From: Candidatus Amarobacter glycogenicus
GTDB lineage: Bacteria; Chloroflexota; Dehalococcoidia; Tepidiformales; Tepidiformaceae
NCBI GenBank assembly: GCA_016719395.1
Contig: JADJZF010000005.1
Location: forward strand, 124,001 to 188,000
Length of the DNA stretch: 64,000 nucleotides
Direction of reading: 5' to 3'
Part shown: positions 55,172 through 64,000 of the stretch, in pieces
Numbering within the stretch: the first letter of the stretch is position 1
Layout: every line of letters starts with the position of its first letter
Program-made: the position numbers and the translations under genes
Notes under the pieces: generated by a model
What the model was told of the DNA's origin: nothing
Seen by the model: only the letters and a program-made list of their open reading frames with translations
Databases searched by the model: none

Positions 55172-56418
55172 CAGGAGTTCCCCGCCGTGCTCACCGACTC
55201 GAGACCGTCGAGGAGGTGCCCCATCCGCTGCCGCTTGGTGTCGAGGTAGCGCACGTTGTGGGGGTTCGGTTCCGTCTGGATCGAGACCCGCTCAACAACC
55301 TCGAGGCCGTACGCTTCCAATCCCGCACGTTTCGCCGGGTTGTTCGTGATGAGCCTCATCTTGCGGACGCCGATGTCGCGCAGGATCTGCATGCCGATCC
55401 CGTAGTCGCGGCGGTCGGCCGGGAAGCCGAGCGCCAGGTTCGCGTCTACCGTATCCAGGCCCTCATCCTGCAGTTCATAAGTCCGTAACTTGTTGTGTAA
55501 CCCGATCCCGCGCCCCTCCTGGCGCATGTAGAGAAACACGCCCCCCTCTTCGCCGATCATCTTCATCGCCCGGTCTTTTTGCTCGCCGCAGTCGCAGCGC
55601 ATCGAGGCGAACACATCGCCCGTGACGCACTGGTCGTGGACGCGTACCAGGGTCGGTGTCTCGGCGTCGATCGGTCCCTTTACGAGCGCCACATGCTCGT
55701 CCGGGTAGTTCTCGGCCTTGTACGCGAGGATCATCATGTCGCCGAACGGCGTGGGCAGCCGCGTTTCCGCAACCCGCGTGACCAGGCGCTCGTTCTGCAG
55801 CCGGTACTTGATCATCTCGTTGACGGTCACGATGCGCAGGCCGTGCCGCCGAGCGAAACGCTTCAGGTCAGGCATTCGCGCCATCTCACCGTCCATCTTC
55901 ATCACTTCACAGAGCACCGCTCCGTGCGTCAGCCCCCCCATCCGGGCGAGGTCGAGGCTGGCTTCGGTCTGGCCGGCGCGCACAAGCACACCCCCGCGGC
56001 GGGCGCGTAGGGGGAACATGTGGCCCGGCCGCGCCAGGTCCTCCGGCCGCGTTGCCGGGTCGATGAGCACCTGGACCGTTCGCGCTCGATCCGCTGCGCT
56101 AATGCCTGTCGTCACTCCAGTGCGCGCCTCGACCGAAACGGTGAACGGTGTCCCGAAGCCTGACGTGTTCGAAGTCTGGTCAACCATCAGCGGCAGCTTC
56201 AGCTGTTCGCAACGATCTTCCGGTATCGAGCAGCAAATGAGGCCTCGGCCGTACTTCGCCATGAAGTTGATCGTCTCCGGAGTCACGAACTCGGCTGCCA
56301 TGCAGAGGTCGCCCTCGTTCTCCCGGTCTTCGTCGTCGGTGATGATGACGAACCGGCCCCGGCGGTATTCCTCGATCGCTTCAGGTACGGTCGCCATCAC
56401 GGGGTCCCGTTCAGTCAT
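55171..56418 (-). CDS. ribBA: Bifunctional DHBP synthase / GTP cyclohydrolase II
   Basis: Fused enzyme, 415 residues, supplying both precursors of the riboflavin ring. The N-terminal domain (about 1-210) makes 3,4-dihydroxybutanone 4-phosphate and has DDEDRENEGDLCMAAEFVTP and ARTGVTTGISAADRA. The C-terminal domain opens GTP and carries the zinc site CVTGDVFASMRCDCGEQ (Cys-x10-Cys-x-Cys), then MRQEGRGIGLHNKLRTYELQ. Start overlaps ribE as ATGA. Confidence 0.96.
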   Translation of the reverse strand: MTERDPVMATVPEAIEEYRRGRFVIITDDEDRENEGDLCMAAEFVTPETINFMAKYGRGLICCSIPEDRCEQLKLPLMVDQTSNTSGFGTPFTVSVEARTGVTTGISAADRARTVQVLIDPATRPEDLARPGHMFPLRARRGGVLVRAGQTEASLDLARMGGLTHGAVLCEVMKMDGEMARMPDLKRFARRHGLRIVTVNEMIKYRLQNERLVTRVAETRLPTPFGDMMILAYKAENYPDEHVALVKGPIDAETPTLVRVHDQCVTGDVFASMRCDCGEQKDRAMKMIGEEGGVFLYMRQEGRGIGLHNKLRTYELQDEGLDTVDANLALGFPADRRDYGIGMQILRDIGVRKMRLITNNPAKRAGLEAYGLEVVERVSIQTEPNPHNVRYLDTKRQRMGHLLDGLESVSTAGNS

Positions 56419-57008
56419 CTCCGTGCCTCCTGCGTCTCCACGACGAAGTTCTCGATGTACCGCGCGATGATGTCGGTCTCCAGGTTGATCCGGTCTCCGG
56501 ACTTCCGGTTCACCAGGTTCGTGTGCTCCTGCGTGTATTGCACGAGAGAGACCGAAAAGCTCTCCGGGTCCTTCGCCACGATGGTGAGGCTGATGCCGTC
56601 GATGCAGACCGGGCCCTTGACCACCATGTACCGAAGAAGCTCCGGCGGCGTGAGGAAGCGAGCGATGATCGCCTCACCTTCGTTCGTCATTGAGTGCAGG
56701 ACCCCGGTTCCTTCCACGACGCCGCGGACGATGTGTCCGCTCAGGCGGTCCGTTGGCCGGCAGCTCCGCTCCAGGTTCACGAGGTCTCCAACCCTTAGCT
56801 CGCCCAGGTTTGATCGCCGGTAGGTCTCGGGCATCAGGTTCGCGAAGAAGAACTCTCTGTCCATCTCCGCGACCGTCAGGTCGACTCCGTTGATAGCGAT
56901 CGAATCTCCGAGCTGGCTGTCGACCAGGACCTTGGGCGCGCGGATGCGAAGTGTCCCTTCGCCCGCCTCCACCACTGTGCCGACTTCTTCGATGATGCCT
57001 GTGAACAT
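56415..57008 (-). CDS. ribE: Riboflavin synthase alpha subunit
   Basis: Dismutates two lumazine molecules to riboflavin. 197 residues from ATG 57008, the start that gives the hallmark MFTGIIEEVG. It has two lumazine-binding repeats, the first with DSIAINGVDLTVAEM, LERSCRPTDRLSGHIVRGVV at the junction and the second with GPVCIDGISLTIVAK. First gene after the FMN riboswitch; ribD is not in this operon. Confidence 0.96.
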   Translation of the reverse strand: MFTGIIEEVGTVVEAGEGTLRIRAPKVLVDSQLGDSIAINGVDLTVAEMDREFFFANLMPETYRRSNLGELRVGDLVNLERSCRPTDRLSGHIVRGVVEGTGVLHSMTNEGEAIIARFLTPPELLRYMVVKGPVCIDGISLTIVAKDPESFSVSLVQYTQEHTNLVNRKSGDRINLETDIIARYIENFVVETQEARR

Positions 57009-57120
57009 TCCCTGCCCCTGGCGGAATTCGAAGTTCGCAGGGACGGCGGGAGAGGCTCCGCGCAGGCTAGCGCAGAGCGGGCGTCCCGGTTGCGCGAAGG
57101 CAACGGGCACGCCGCAAGTG

Positions 57121-57240
<120 letters not shown>

Positions 57241-57289
57241 ATCTAACCGGTATGGTTCGCGTTGAGCGAAGGACTTGTCAAGCAGCCCG

Positions 57290-57925
57290 TCATTCCGGGC
57301 TGCGGTCGAGCAGTTTCACCAGCACGTCGTATGTCGCGTACGCATCCGCCAGCGCCCCGTGCTCGCCCATGCGGCCGATCCCGAGCCGGTCCGCCACGTG
57401 TCCCAGGTTGAACCGGTCCACCTGGCCCCCGGTCTTCAGGAGAGTCCGGGCGACCGGCTGGACGTCCAGCGCCACCGTCGCGAACGGCCAGGGCTGCTGC
57501 ATCCGCCGGTACGTCTCGACCAGGAATGCCATGTCTTGCCCAATCCCCCAGCCCGTGACGACCGCGTCCCGGCCTGCCGCGTTGAATTTGTCCAGCGCCT
57601 CTTCGAGGTCCAGGGCAGCCTTCCACCCTTTCGCCGAATACCCGACCACCTTCAGCGCAGCCGGCACGGCATTCCCGATGTGCTTCGGCTTCACCCGTGC
57701 GCCCCATGCCTCCTCTTCCGGGAGCGCTGGCGCCAACGCCGCCCGCACTCCGGCAAGGTCCAGCACTTCGTGCATCTGCGCGTTCGGGCCGCTCATCTCA
57801 AGGTCGACGACGAACAGCGCGCCGATCCCACGAAGATCCTCCGGGGTCCCCGGTTGAGGGGTGAGCCGCCCCTCCGGGTCCAGACGCCGAAGGCCGTGTT
57901 GCAGGAGGTTGAGGATGTCTTCCAT
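57290..57925 (-). CDS. DEDDh-type 3'-5' exonuclease domain protein
   Basis: 211-residue protein of the DnaQ/RNase T fold. Exo I is LFVVDLEMSGPN, Exo II is around VTGWGIGQDMAFLVETYR, and Exo III is HGALADAYATYDVLVKLL, with the His-Asp of the DEDDh class. It is shorter than polymerase III epsilon and lacks its clamp motif context, so it is probably an oligonucleotide or RNA exonuclease; the annotation of substrate is open. It ends about 50 bases before the riboswitch on the same strand. Confidence 0.82.
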   Translation of the reverse strand: MEDILNLLQHGLRRLDPEGRLTPQPGTPEDLRGIGALFVVDLEMSGPNAQMHEVLDLAGVRAALAPALPEEEAWGARVKPKHIGNAVPAALKVVGYSAKGWKAALDLEEALDKFNAAGRDAVVTGWGIGQDMAFLVETYRRMQQPWPFATVALDVQPVARTLLKTGGQVDRFNLGHVADRLGIGRMGEHGALADAYATYDVLVKLLDRSPE

Positions 57926-57929
57926 GGAC

Positions 57930-59195
57930 TCAGATCCGCCGAAGCTCGCGTGAAGTCACCGTGATCACCAGTGTCGCTGCCGCCGCGACAACCATCCATC
58001 CGCCGACTACGTGAGGTGCACCCCAGACGTCGATCATCCGCCCCATGAGGAGTCCTGCGAACGGAGTCAGCCCCCAGGTCATCGTCTGCAGAGCCACGAC
58101 TCTGCTGCGGTATTCCGGCGCGGCCTTCATCTGCATCAGCGAAGCGTTGAACGCCGAGTAGATACTGTGGAAGATCCCTGCCACAGCCAGCACCGCAACC
58201 GCTAACCAGAGGTCCCGCGTGAGGCTGAAAAGACCGACCGCCCCGCAATAGAAGAAGCAAGCCCACATCATTCCCGGGCCGATCCGCTCCCGATTCGAAG
58301 TCACGGCGACGATGCCGCCGCCCAGCAGCGAACCGAGCCCGACAGCGGCGGCGAGATACCCGTAGGCCTTCTCGTCGCTCTTTAACACATCAATTGCGAA
58401 GACCGGCAGGAACGTGACGTACGGGTAGACGAGGACGCTCGGCAGGATAGCCATTGTCACGATGAGCGCCATCCGCCGGTCCCGAACGACGTAGGCAAGC
58501 CCGGATGCGACGCTCCCGAATACACCGATCTTCTCAGCAAGGACCGCGGGCATGCTCGGTCGCAACCTCGATGTGAGCGCGACCGCGAGGATCAGGCAGA
58601 TCGCCTGTGCCGTGAACGTTCCTTCCGTCCCAATCAGCCCGATCAGCGCACCGCCGATCGCTGGCCCGATCACCCGCATGGCGTTGCCGCCCAGCGCGTT
58701 CAGGGCCACGGCGTTGGTCATCTCGTCCGCGCCTGCCGTGTCGAATACCAGGAGGCTCCTGATCGGGCCGGCCAACGCTTCTACGATGCCCGCCGTCGCC
58801 GCGAAGAAGTACACCATCCAGATTTCAATGCGCCCCGACCAAACCAGCAGCGCCAGCGCAGCCGCGATCGTCGCGCTGCCGGTGGTGTACACCATCAACT
58901 GGCGCCGGCGCTCGTACCTGCCCGCGAGATACCCCCCGAACGGCGAAAGCAGCACCAGAAAGGCCCCCCGCAGAAGCGCCACCGCTGCCAGGTCGGTCGC
59001 CGAACCGCCGAGGTCGACCTTTACCAGCCATCCCTGGCCGATCGTCTGCACCCAGGACCCAATCTGGAGGGCCATCGTGGAAACGAGGAGGAAGCGAAAG
59101 TCCCGGTGACGGAGCGAAGCCAGCGGTCGCCCGGGCGCGGTCAGGCCGTTGCCGCGCTTCCGGCGCGCCGTGTGTGGGGCTGCGGGAGAAGCCAA
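57930..59195 (-). CDS. Major facilitator superfamily exporter (EntS-like)
   Basis: Polytopic transporter, 421 residues with twelve likely segments. It opens with FRFLLVSTMALQIGSWVQTI and GQGWLVKVDLGGSATDLAAV, the pattern of the MFS_3/EntS drug and siderophore exporters, followed by GGYLAGRYERRRQLMVYTTG (motif A-like) and LNALGGNAMRVIGPAIGGAL. Substrate unknown. It ends four bases upstream of the exonuclease gene, so they may be cotranscribed. Confidence 0.88.
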   Translation of the reverse strand: MASPAAPHTARRKRGNGLTAPGRPLASLRHRDFRFLLVSTMALQIGSWVQTIGQGWLVKVDLGGSATDLAAVALLRGAFLVLLSPFGGYLAGRYERRRQLMVYTTGSATIAAALALLVWSGRIEIWMVYFFAATAGIVEALAGPIRSLLVFDTAGADEMTNAVALNALGGNAMRVIGPAIGGALIGLIGTEGTFTAQAICLILAVALTSRLRPSMPAVLAEKIGVFGSVASGLAYVVRDRRMALIVTMAILPSVLVYPYVTFLPVFAIDVLKSDEKAYGYLAAAVGLGSLLGGGIVAVTSNRERIGPGMMWACFFYCGAVGLFSLTRDLWLAVAVLAVAGIFHSIYSAFNASLMQMKAAPEYRSRVVALQTMTWGLTPFAGLLMGRMIDVWGAPHVVGGWMVVAAAATLVITVTSRELRRI

Positions 59196-59367
59196 AAGTA
59201 ATCTCCGGGTGCAGGGGCAAACCCGATAGTCCGAACGTACACAACCATTCCGGAACGGGCCACCCGCGCCCCGGTGCTCCCCGAGAGTCCTCGGACTTTC
59301 TCACGTACTCCTTCGGCGGCGGCGTTGCATCCGCTACGATCGGGACATCCCGCCAGCGGAGGCTGCA

Positions 59368-60813
59368 ATGTCCAACCCGGGCGCCGATTCCATCGCGTTC
59401 TTCCACAGCCGCTACAACATCGATTCGGCAGCGATGTCGTCGCTACTCTCCATTGCCCTCAGCAGGGGTGGAGACTTCGCCGAGCTCTTCTTCGAACACC
59501 GGACGAACAGTGCCATCCAGTGGGAAGACCAGTGCGTGAAGTCCGCGTCTCGCAACGTCGCACAGGGTGTTGGCATCCGCGTCGTAAGAGGCGATGCCAT
59601 CGGCTACGCCTACACGGAGTCGCTGGACATGGAAGCCATGCGCCGGGCCGCTGGGACAGCATCTCGCATCGGCGCCAGCGAAGAGCGGCCAGCGCCCGTC
59701 GACGCCACCCCGCACCTTTCCGGCGGCTCCTTCTACTCGGCCGGCGAACCGCTCACCGGCGAGCCTGCCGCCCGCAAGGTCGCCCTCCTCGAACGTGCCG
59801 ACCGGGCCGCCCGCGCCTTCGATCCAAGCATCGCCCGGCTAGATGCGAGCATCGGAGATGAACTCAAGTATGTGATGGTGGCGAGGAGCGATGGAAAAGT
59901 GGTCGGCGATATCCAGCCCCTCATCCGCTTCAACGTCAGCGCCCTCTCTCAGCAGGGCGAGAGCCGGCAGATCGCCCGCACCGGTGGTGGTGGTCGCCTG
60001 GGGATCGAATACTTCGACCGCGTCACGCCGGAGGAATTGGGCCGCGATGCCGCCCGCCAGGCCGTCCTCCAGCAAGGTGCTTCGGAGGCCCCCGCTGGGA
60101 CCCTTCCCGTCGTCCTCGCTGCCGGCGACAGCGGTGTCCTCCTTCACGAGGCAGTCGGCCACGGGCTCGAGGCCGACTTCAATCGCAAGGGCACGAGCAA
60201 CTACTCGGGACGTATCGGCCAGCCAGTGGCAAGCCCGCTTGTCACCGTCATCGACGACGGCACAATCCTCGATTCGCGTGGGTCCATCAACGTCGATGAC
60301 GAAGGCAATCCCTCCACGAGGAACACCCTCATCGAAAACGGCATGCTCCGCGGCTACCTTCACGACGAGGTGAGTGCACGCCACTTCGGCGTGGCTCCTT
60401 CCGGCTCCGGTCGTCGCCAGACCTTCAAGGACTACATCATGCCCCGCATGACGAACACATTCATGCTGCCGGGGGAAAGCACTCCCGCGGACATTATCCG
60501 CAGCGTCAACCATGGCATCTACGCCGTCTCCTACTCCGGCGGCCAGGTGAACATCTCCAACGGCGACTTCGTTTTCTCTGTCACCGAGGCTTATCTCATC
60601 GAGAACGGCAGGGTGACCTCCCCGCTGCGGAACGTCATGCTCATCGGAAACGGCCCCGATGTCCTCTCGAAGGTCACAGCCGTCGCGAACGACTATCAGC
60701 TCTCCGATGGCCGCTGGACCTGCGGTAAGGACGGCCAGTCGGTTCCCGTCGGAGTTGGCATGCCGACCATCCTCGTTTCCGGCATCACCGTCGGCGGGAC
60801 GAAAGTAGGCTGA
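59368..60813 (+). CDS. tldD: Metalloprotease TldD
   Basis: Catalytic subunit of the TldD-TldE protease, 481 residues. The zinc motif HExxxH is in LLHEAVGHGLEADFNRKGTS, and downstream family motifs include GTSNYSGRIGQPVASPLVTV, VIDDGTILDSRGS and NGDFVFSVTEAYLIENG. The heterodimer cleaves unfolded peptides and matures some ribosomal peptides; no precursor peptide is visible nearby. ATG 59368 follows GGAGG. Its stop TGA shares its A with the tldE ATG. Confidence 0.95.
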   Translation: MSNPGADSIAFFHSRYNIDSAAMSSLLSIALSRGGDFAELFFEHRTNSAIQWEDQCVKSASRNVAQGVGIRVVRGDAIGYAYTESLDMEAMRRAAGTASRIGASEERPAPVDATPHLSGGSFYSAGEPLTGEPAARKVALLERADRAARAFDPSIARLDASIGDELKYVMVARSDGKVVGDIQPLIRFNVSALSQQGESRQIARTGGGGRLGIEYFDRVTPEELGRDAARQAVLQQGASEAPAGTLPVVLAAGDSGVLLHEAVGHGLEADFNRKGTSNYSGRIGQPVASPLVTVIDDGTILDSRGSINVDDEGNPSTRNTLIENGMLRGYLHDEVSARHFGVAPSGSGRRQTFKDYIMPRMTNTFMLPGESTPADIIRSVNHGIYAVSYSGGQVNISNGDFVFSVTEAYLIENGRVTSPLRNVMLIGNGPDVLSKVTAVANDYQLSDGRWTCGKDGQSVPVGVGMPTILVSGITVGGTKVG

Positions 60814-62178
60814 TGCACATGGAAGGGCCAACCCCGCTCGAAATTGCCCGCAACGTCGTCTCCCTCGCCCGCCGCGCCGGGGCCGAGCAGTGCGACGCCA
60901 TCGTCTCCATGTATACCGAGGCGAACGTGACCGTCCGCCTCGGTGAACTCGAGAAGCTCATCGAGGCCGGCTCCATGTCTCTCGGCCTTCGAGTGATAAA
61001 CGGCGGCCGCACCGCCGTGTGTTCCACGTCCGACCTCTCACCGGCCGCTTTGGAGCGCTTTGCCGCCGAGGCCGTCGATCTTGCCTCTATCTCCGAGCCG
61101 GACGAGTTCGCGGGACTACCCGAGCCGGAACTGCTCTCTCGCGCCACCACCGCGGCCGGGCTCAGCCTCTATGACGAACACATGGAGACCCTGAGCACGG
61201 ACGAAAGGATACGCATGGCGAAGGCCTGCGAAGGCGCCGCGCTCGGCTTCGACGCGCGTAAATAACTCCGATGGCGCCAGCCTCTCCACCCGTATCGGCC
61301 AGCTCGCACTCGCCAATTCCTATGGCTTCGAAGGCTCCTATCCGGCGACGAGCATCTCCCTCATGGTCGAGGCCATTGCCGACGATGCTGACGGCAAGAA
61401 GCGCAATGGTTACTGGTACTCGGCCGAACGAAGTCTCCATCGACTCATGGATCCCGAAGAGATCGGCCGTGTCGCGGCCCGCAGAACCATCGATCAGTTG
61501 GGCGCACGCAAGATTGCGACTCGCCAGTCCCCGGTCGTCTTCGAACCGATGATGACAGTGGCCCTCATGGGCGACCTCGTGGGCTGTGCGACCGGTAGCG
61601 CCCTCTATCGCGGCGCGACGTTCCTCGCGAGCCGGGCCGGCAAGGCCCTGGGTTCACCGCTCGTGAACATCTCCGATGACCCCTCCCGTCCGGGCGGGCT
61701 CGGGTCCCGTCCCTTCGACGGTGAAGGCGTCGGTGCCCGCCGCAATGACATCTTCCGGCAGGGAGTGTTCTCCGGTTTCCTGTTCGATTGCTACACCGCC
61801 AGACGCACTGGCAATTCAACGACGGGGAGCGCCCAGCGGGGCATCGAATCGCTCCCGGCACCCGGTGCTTCGACCCTCATCTTCGAAGCCGGCAACTCGG
61901 AGCCGGGGTCGATCATCGCCGGTGTCACCGAGGGTCTGTATCTGACCACGCTCATGGGCAACGGATTCAATCCAACCACCGGTGACTACTCGCGCGGGGC
62001 GGCCGGATTCTGGATCCAGGACGGCAAACTCGCCTACCCCGTCAGCGAGGTGAACATCTCTGGGCACATGGATTCCATGCTCGCGGGAGTCGATGCCGTC
62101 GGGGATGACCTGGCTTCCTTTGGGTCGTCCTCCGCTCCGACGATCAGGATACGGGAAATGACGATCTCCGGGACGTAG
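60813..62178 (+). CDS. tldE: TldE/PmbA-family protein (frameshifted near 61260)
   Basis: Non-catalytic partner of TldD; lacks the HExxxH motif. The N-terminal part (from 60813) has RLGELEKLIEAGSMSLGLRV, and the frame stops at 61265 in CGTAAATAAC. Deleting one A near 61260 restores the next frame: NNSDGASLSTRIGQLALANS, VVFEPMMTVALMG, GVGARRNDIFRQGVFSGFLF and NISGHMDSMLAGVDAVGDDL. Full length 454 residues, normal for the family. A terminator hairpin follows at 62203. Confidence 0.93.
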
Positions 62179-62202
62179 CCCCGGCTGGCCGCCCGCACGG
62201 AG

Positions 62203-62233
62203 AAGGCCCGCGGTCCGAAGACCGCGGGCCCTT
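62203..62233. terminator. Intrinsic terminator between tldE and the CAP-domain gene
   Basis: Hairpin AAGGCCCGCGGTC / GACCGCGGGCCCTT, loop CGAA, followed by TTCGTTCTGGCTTT. It serves both convergent genes. The left arm and the downstream T-rich segment resemble those at 47087-47117. Confidence 0.85.
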
Positions 62234-62255
62234 TCGTTCTGGCTTTGGTTCGCCC

Positions 62256-63433
62256 CTACCAGCCGATCGTGAGGTTGGATTTAGTCTTCGCGATGATCCA
62301 GTACGCGACCCCCTGTCGCATCTGGGGCAGGTTGTTCAGGTAGGAAGGAAGCCCCGGGAAGTAGCGCTTCCACACCCCCGCCGCCGGGTCCCATTCGTAG
62401 ACCACTGCCACCGTGGTGTTGCCGGCGAACGCCTCTCCAGGAGCCATGTTCGCCGCTGGCCAGGCCACGAAGTTCGCTCCAGGCGAGAGCGCCAGGGTGG
62501 CACTCGGCGAAGCAGGTGTCGCTGTCGCCGCCGGAGTGCTGGATGCGGCCGGCGCCGGCGTGTTCGTCGCGGCCGGGCTGGGAGTGCTCGTCGCGGCCAT
62601 CGTTGGAGTAGCCGTACCCTGCCCGCCCTGGGCCGGCGTGCTGGTCGGCGCAAATGGGGTGGGCGTACTCGTTGGCGCGGCCTGGGAAGGTGTCGGAGTC
62701 GCCGTGCTCTGCCCACCCTGGGCAGGCGTGCTTGTCGGTGGCATCGACGTCGGTGTGCTTGTCGGAGGGACGGCTGTCGGCGTGTTCGTCGAGCCGGCCG
62801 GCGTGGGGGTACGGGTTGGCGTCGATGTCGCGGTGTTCGTTGGGGCGTTCGTTGGGGTGTTCGTGGGGCCCGCTCCGCCGCCGCCGGTGCCGTCATCCGT
62901 GGTGCCGAACGTTGTCGCCCAGTACCAGCCGTATTGCGAGCCGGACTTGTAGTAGCGCCCGATGCCGATCTGCTTGTAGTACGACCCGAGCATGTTCGCG
63001 TTGTGCCCCGGCGAATTCTGCCAGGCCGTGAATGCCGCCGATGCGCTGCTCCAGGCCCCCCGGCCGCCAGGTTCTCGCCCGCTCCCGTGGGATAACCACA
63101 GTCGATGCCGCGCTGGTAGGCGGAGCGCCCCAGCGAATCTGTATGAGAGAAGTAGTTGTTCGTGGCGAGGTCTTCCGTCATCCAAGCAGACCCGCGGTTC
63201 AGGTTGGTCGAAATCGTCAACGTCCCCAGTCCGTTCGCCTGGCGGTAGTTGTTGATGAGTGTCAGGAACGCGAGCTCCTCGCTGTCGTTCCCATCGTGGG
63301 TGACCGAGCAGTTCGTCAGCGCGGCCGCACCCTTGTCCGCCGCCACCATCATCGCGAACGCCGCGAACAGCGCCCCCGCAATCGCAAGGGCGAGTGGAAT
63401 CGCCGCTCGTTGCTGTGTTTTTCGGACCTCCAT
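62256..63433 (-). CDS. CAP-domain (SCP-like) surface protein with Thr/Pro linker (frameshifted near 63065)
   Basis: Secreted protein, 392 residues after restoring one base in the run of G/C near 63060-63072. It has a signal segment (IPLALAIAGALFAAFAMMVA), then a CAP domain with SEELAFLTLINNYRQANGLG, YFSHTDSLGRSAYQRGIDCG, GAGENLAAG and AWQNSPGHNANMLGSYYKQI; the His of HTDS and of SPGHN fit the CAP site. A Thr/Pro-rich linker follows, and a C-terminal module (FVAWPAANMAPGEAFAGNTT, MRQGVAYWIIAKTKSN) of a kind seen on Chloroflexota surface proteins. Function is inferred as extracellular, not known. Confidence 0.85.
62601..62735 (-). repeat. 90-base-period coding repeat in the CAP-protein linker
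   Basis: Two copies of a 15-codon unit, TSTPAQGGQSTATPT (62691-62735) and TSTPAQGGQGTATPT (62601-62645), spaced 30 codons apart within the Thr/Pro-rich linker. They differ at one residue and by scattered synonymous bases. Confidence 0.75.
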
Positions 63434-63584
63434 ACCAAGCCCCCAGACAGGCCCCTTCCCCTTGGAACCTGTATGAGGATTCGACGGTCGTCCGGGAACA
63501 GCCGGTTGACGCTCGGTGTCGTTGCCGGGGAGATGCAGGGATTGTGAAGCGAGTTGCTCAGGGTCGCGGAGGGGCTGCTGAGTG

Positions 63585-63962
63585 TTACGCCTGCCGCCGC
63601 GATCGGTAGTCCGCGATCGCCGCTCGCAGTGCGTCGGCCGCGAGGACGCTGCAATGAACCTTGTCCTTCGGGAGCCCGCCGACGGCCTCGGCGATGGCCT
63701 CCCGCGTCAGTTCCTCCACCCGCTCCAGGTCCCAGCCGGTGACCATTTCGCTCGCGACGGAGCTGGTGGCGATCGCCGGCGGGCACCCTCGCGTCTGCCA
63801 GCGTACCTCCGCAATCCGGCCGTCTGCCACGCGGATCATCACCCGCATCCGGTCGCCACAGACCGGGTTGGACTTCGTTGCCTCGCCGTCCGGGTCCGGC
63901 ATCTCCCCCGCGTTCCGGGGGTGCTGGAAGTGTTCGACCACAAGGTCTGAATAAGCGGCCAC
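63585..63962 (-). CDS. NifU/IscU-like Fe-S scaffold protein
   Basis: Stand-alone IscU-fold protein, 125 residues, distinct from the SufU in the suf operon. Cluster ligands are Cys35 and Asp37 (NPVCGDRMRV), Cys60 (TRGCPPAIATSS) and Cys104 (DKVHCSVLAAD); it lacks the SufU insert and so is closer to NifU_N/IscU. No desulfurase, chaperone or ferredoxin gene accompanies it inside the window. It could serve as a repair or alternative scaffold. The last 38 bases of the window are noncoding. Confidence 0.88.
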   Translation of the reverse strand: MAAYSDLVVEHFQHPRNAGEMPDPDGEATKSNPVCGDRMRVMIRVADGRIAEVRWQTRGCPPAIATSSVASEMVTGWDLERVEELTREAIAEAVGGLPKDKVHCSVLAADALRAAIADYRSRRQA

Positions 63963-64000
63963 GAACAGAAGGTATCAGGTTCGAATGGATTGATGATCTC

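Overview
This is a compact, G+C-rich bacterial chromosome segment with no mobile elements, tRNAs, rRNAs or CRISPR arrays that I can see. The gene content points to Chloroflexota, probably class Dehalococcoidia or a relative. Supporting signs are exported proteins with Thr/Pro-rich linkers, Tat-exported peptide-type binding proteins whose lipobox is followed by an Asp run, a SUF operon led by a SufR-like regulator, a nickel superoxide dismutase, and an MEP-pathway IspH. The taxonomic call is inference; the window holds no marker RNA.

Layout. 1-773: an exported hypothetical that runs off the left edge. 1158-3486: acetolactate synthase ilvB-ilvN. 3601-6810: DinB, AI-2E-type permease, RDD and a membrane protein. 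6853-10231: mfd. 10365-17065: a CDF metal transporter, then two family-5 binding proteins and two DppB/DppC-type permeases without an ATPase. 17085-21404 (minus): a Fur-family regulator overlapping a glcD-glcE-glcF glycolate/D-2-hydroxyacid dehydrogenase. 22175-28522 (minus): sufR-sufC-sufB-sufD-Rieske-sufS-sufU-sufT. 28665-35547: PadR, a BrkB/YihY protein, a TreT-like trehalose glycosyltransferase, a DUF3524 (queuosine-mannosyltransferase-like) glycosyltransferase, a HAD protein, two small proteins and ATP-type pckA. 35680-44962 (minus): HDOD, a PDZ/radical-SAM DUF512 protein, a PCD-VOC fusion, ispH-plsC-cmk-rluB, a surface lamin-tail protein and an SDR. 45092-49259: PAP2, zinc alcohol dehydrogenase, peroxiredoxin, enoyl-CoA hydratase and a TIGR03084-like protein. 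49372-54704: sodN-sodX, NUDIX, FMN reductase, ribokinase, a zinc-finger/SH3 membrane protein and a lipoprotein. 54701-57240 (minus): ribH, ribBA and ribE behind an FMN riboswitch. 57290-63962: exonuclease, MFS exporter, tldD-tldE, a CAP-domain surface protein and a NifU/IscU-like scaffold.

Functional themes are iron-sulfur assembly and oxidative defence (SUF, second scaffold, Ni-SOD, peroxiredoxin, Fur), flavin synthesis, glycolate oxidation and cell-surface proteins.

A caution governs the whole annotation. About fourteen genes whose family is clear are broken by single-base frameshifts, mostly missing bases in or near homopolymers, and one by an in-frame TAG. This looks like consensus error in a long-read or low-coverage assembly rather than mass gene decay, so these genes are annotated over their full span. 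SufB additionally lacks about 63 internal codons, which a homopolymer error cannot explain. I found no clearly new multigene system. The items most worth a second look are the SufB deletion beside a hyper-GC spacer, the DUF3524/TreT cluster, the zinc-finger/SH3 membrane protein and the nonsense codon in the ribokinase.
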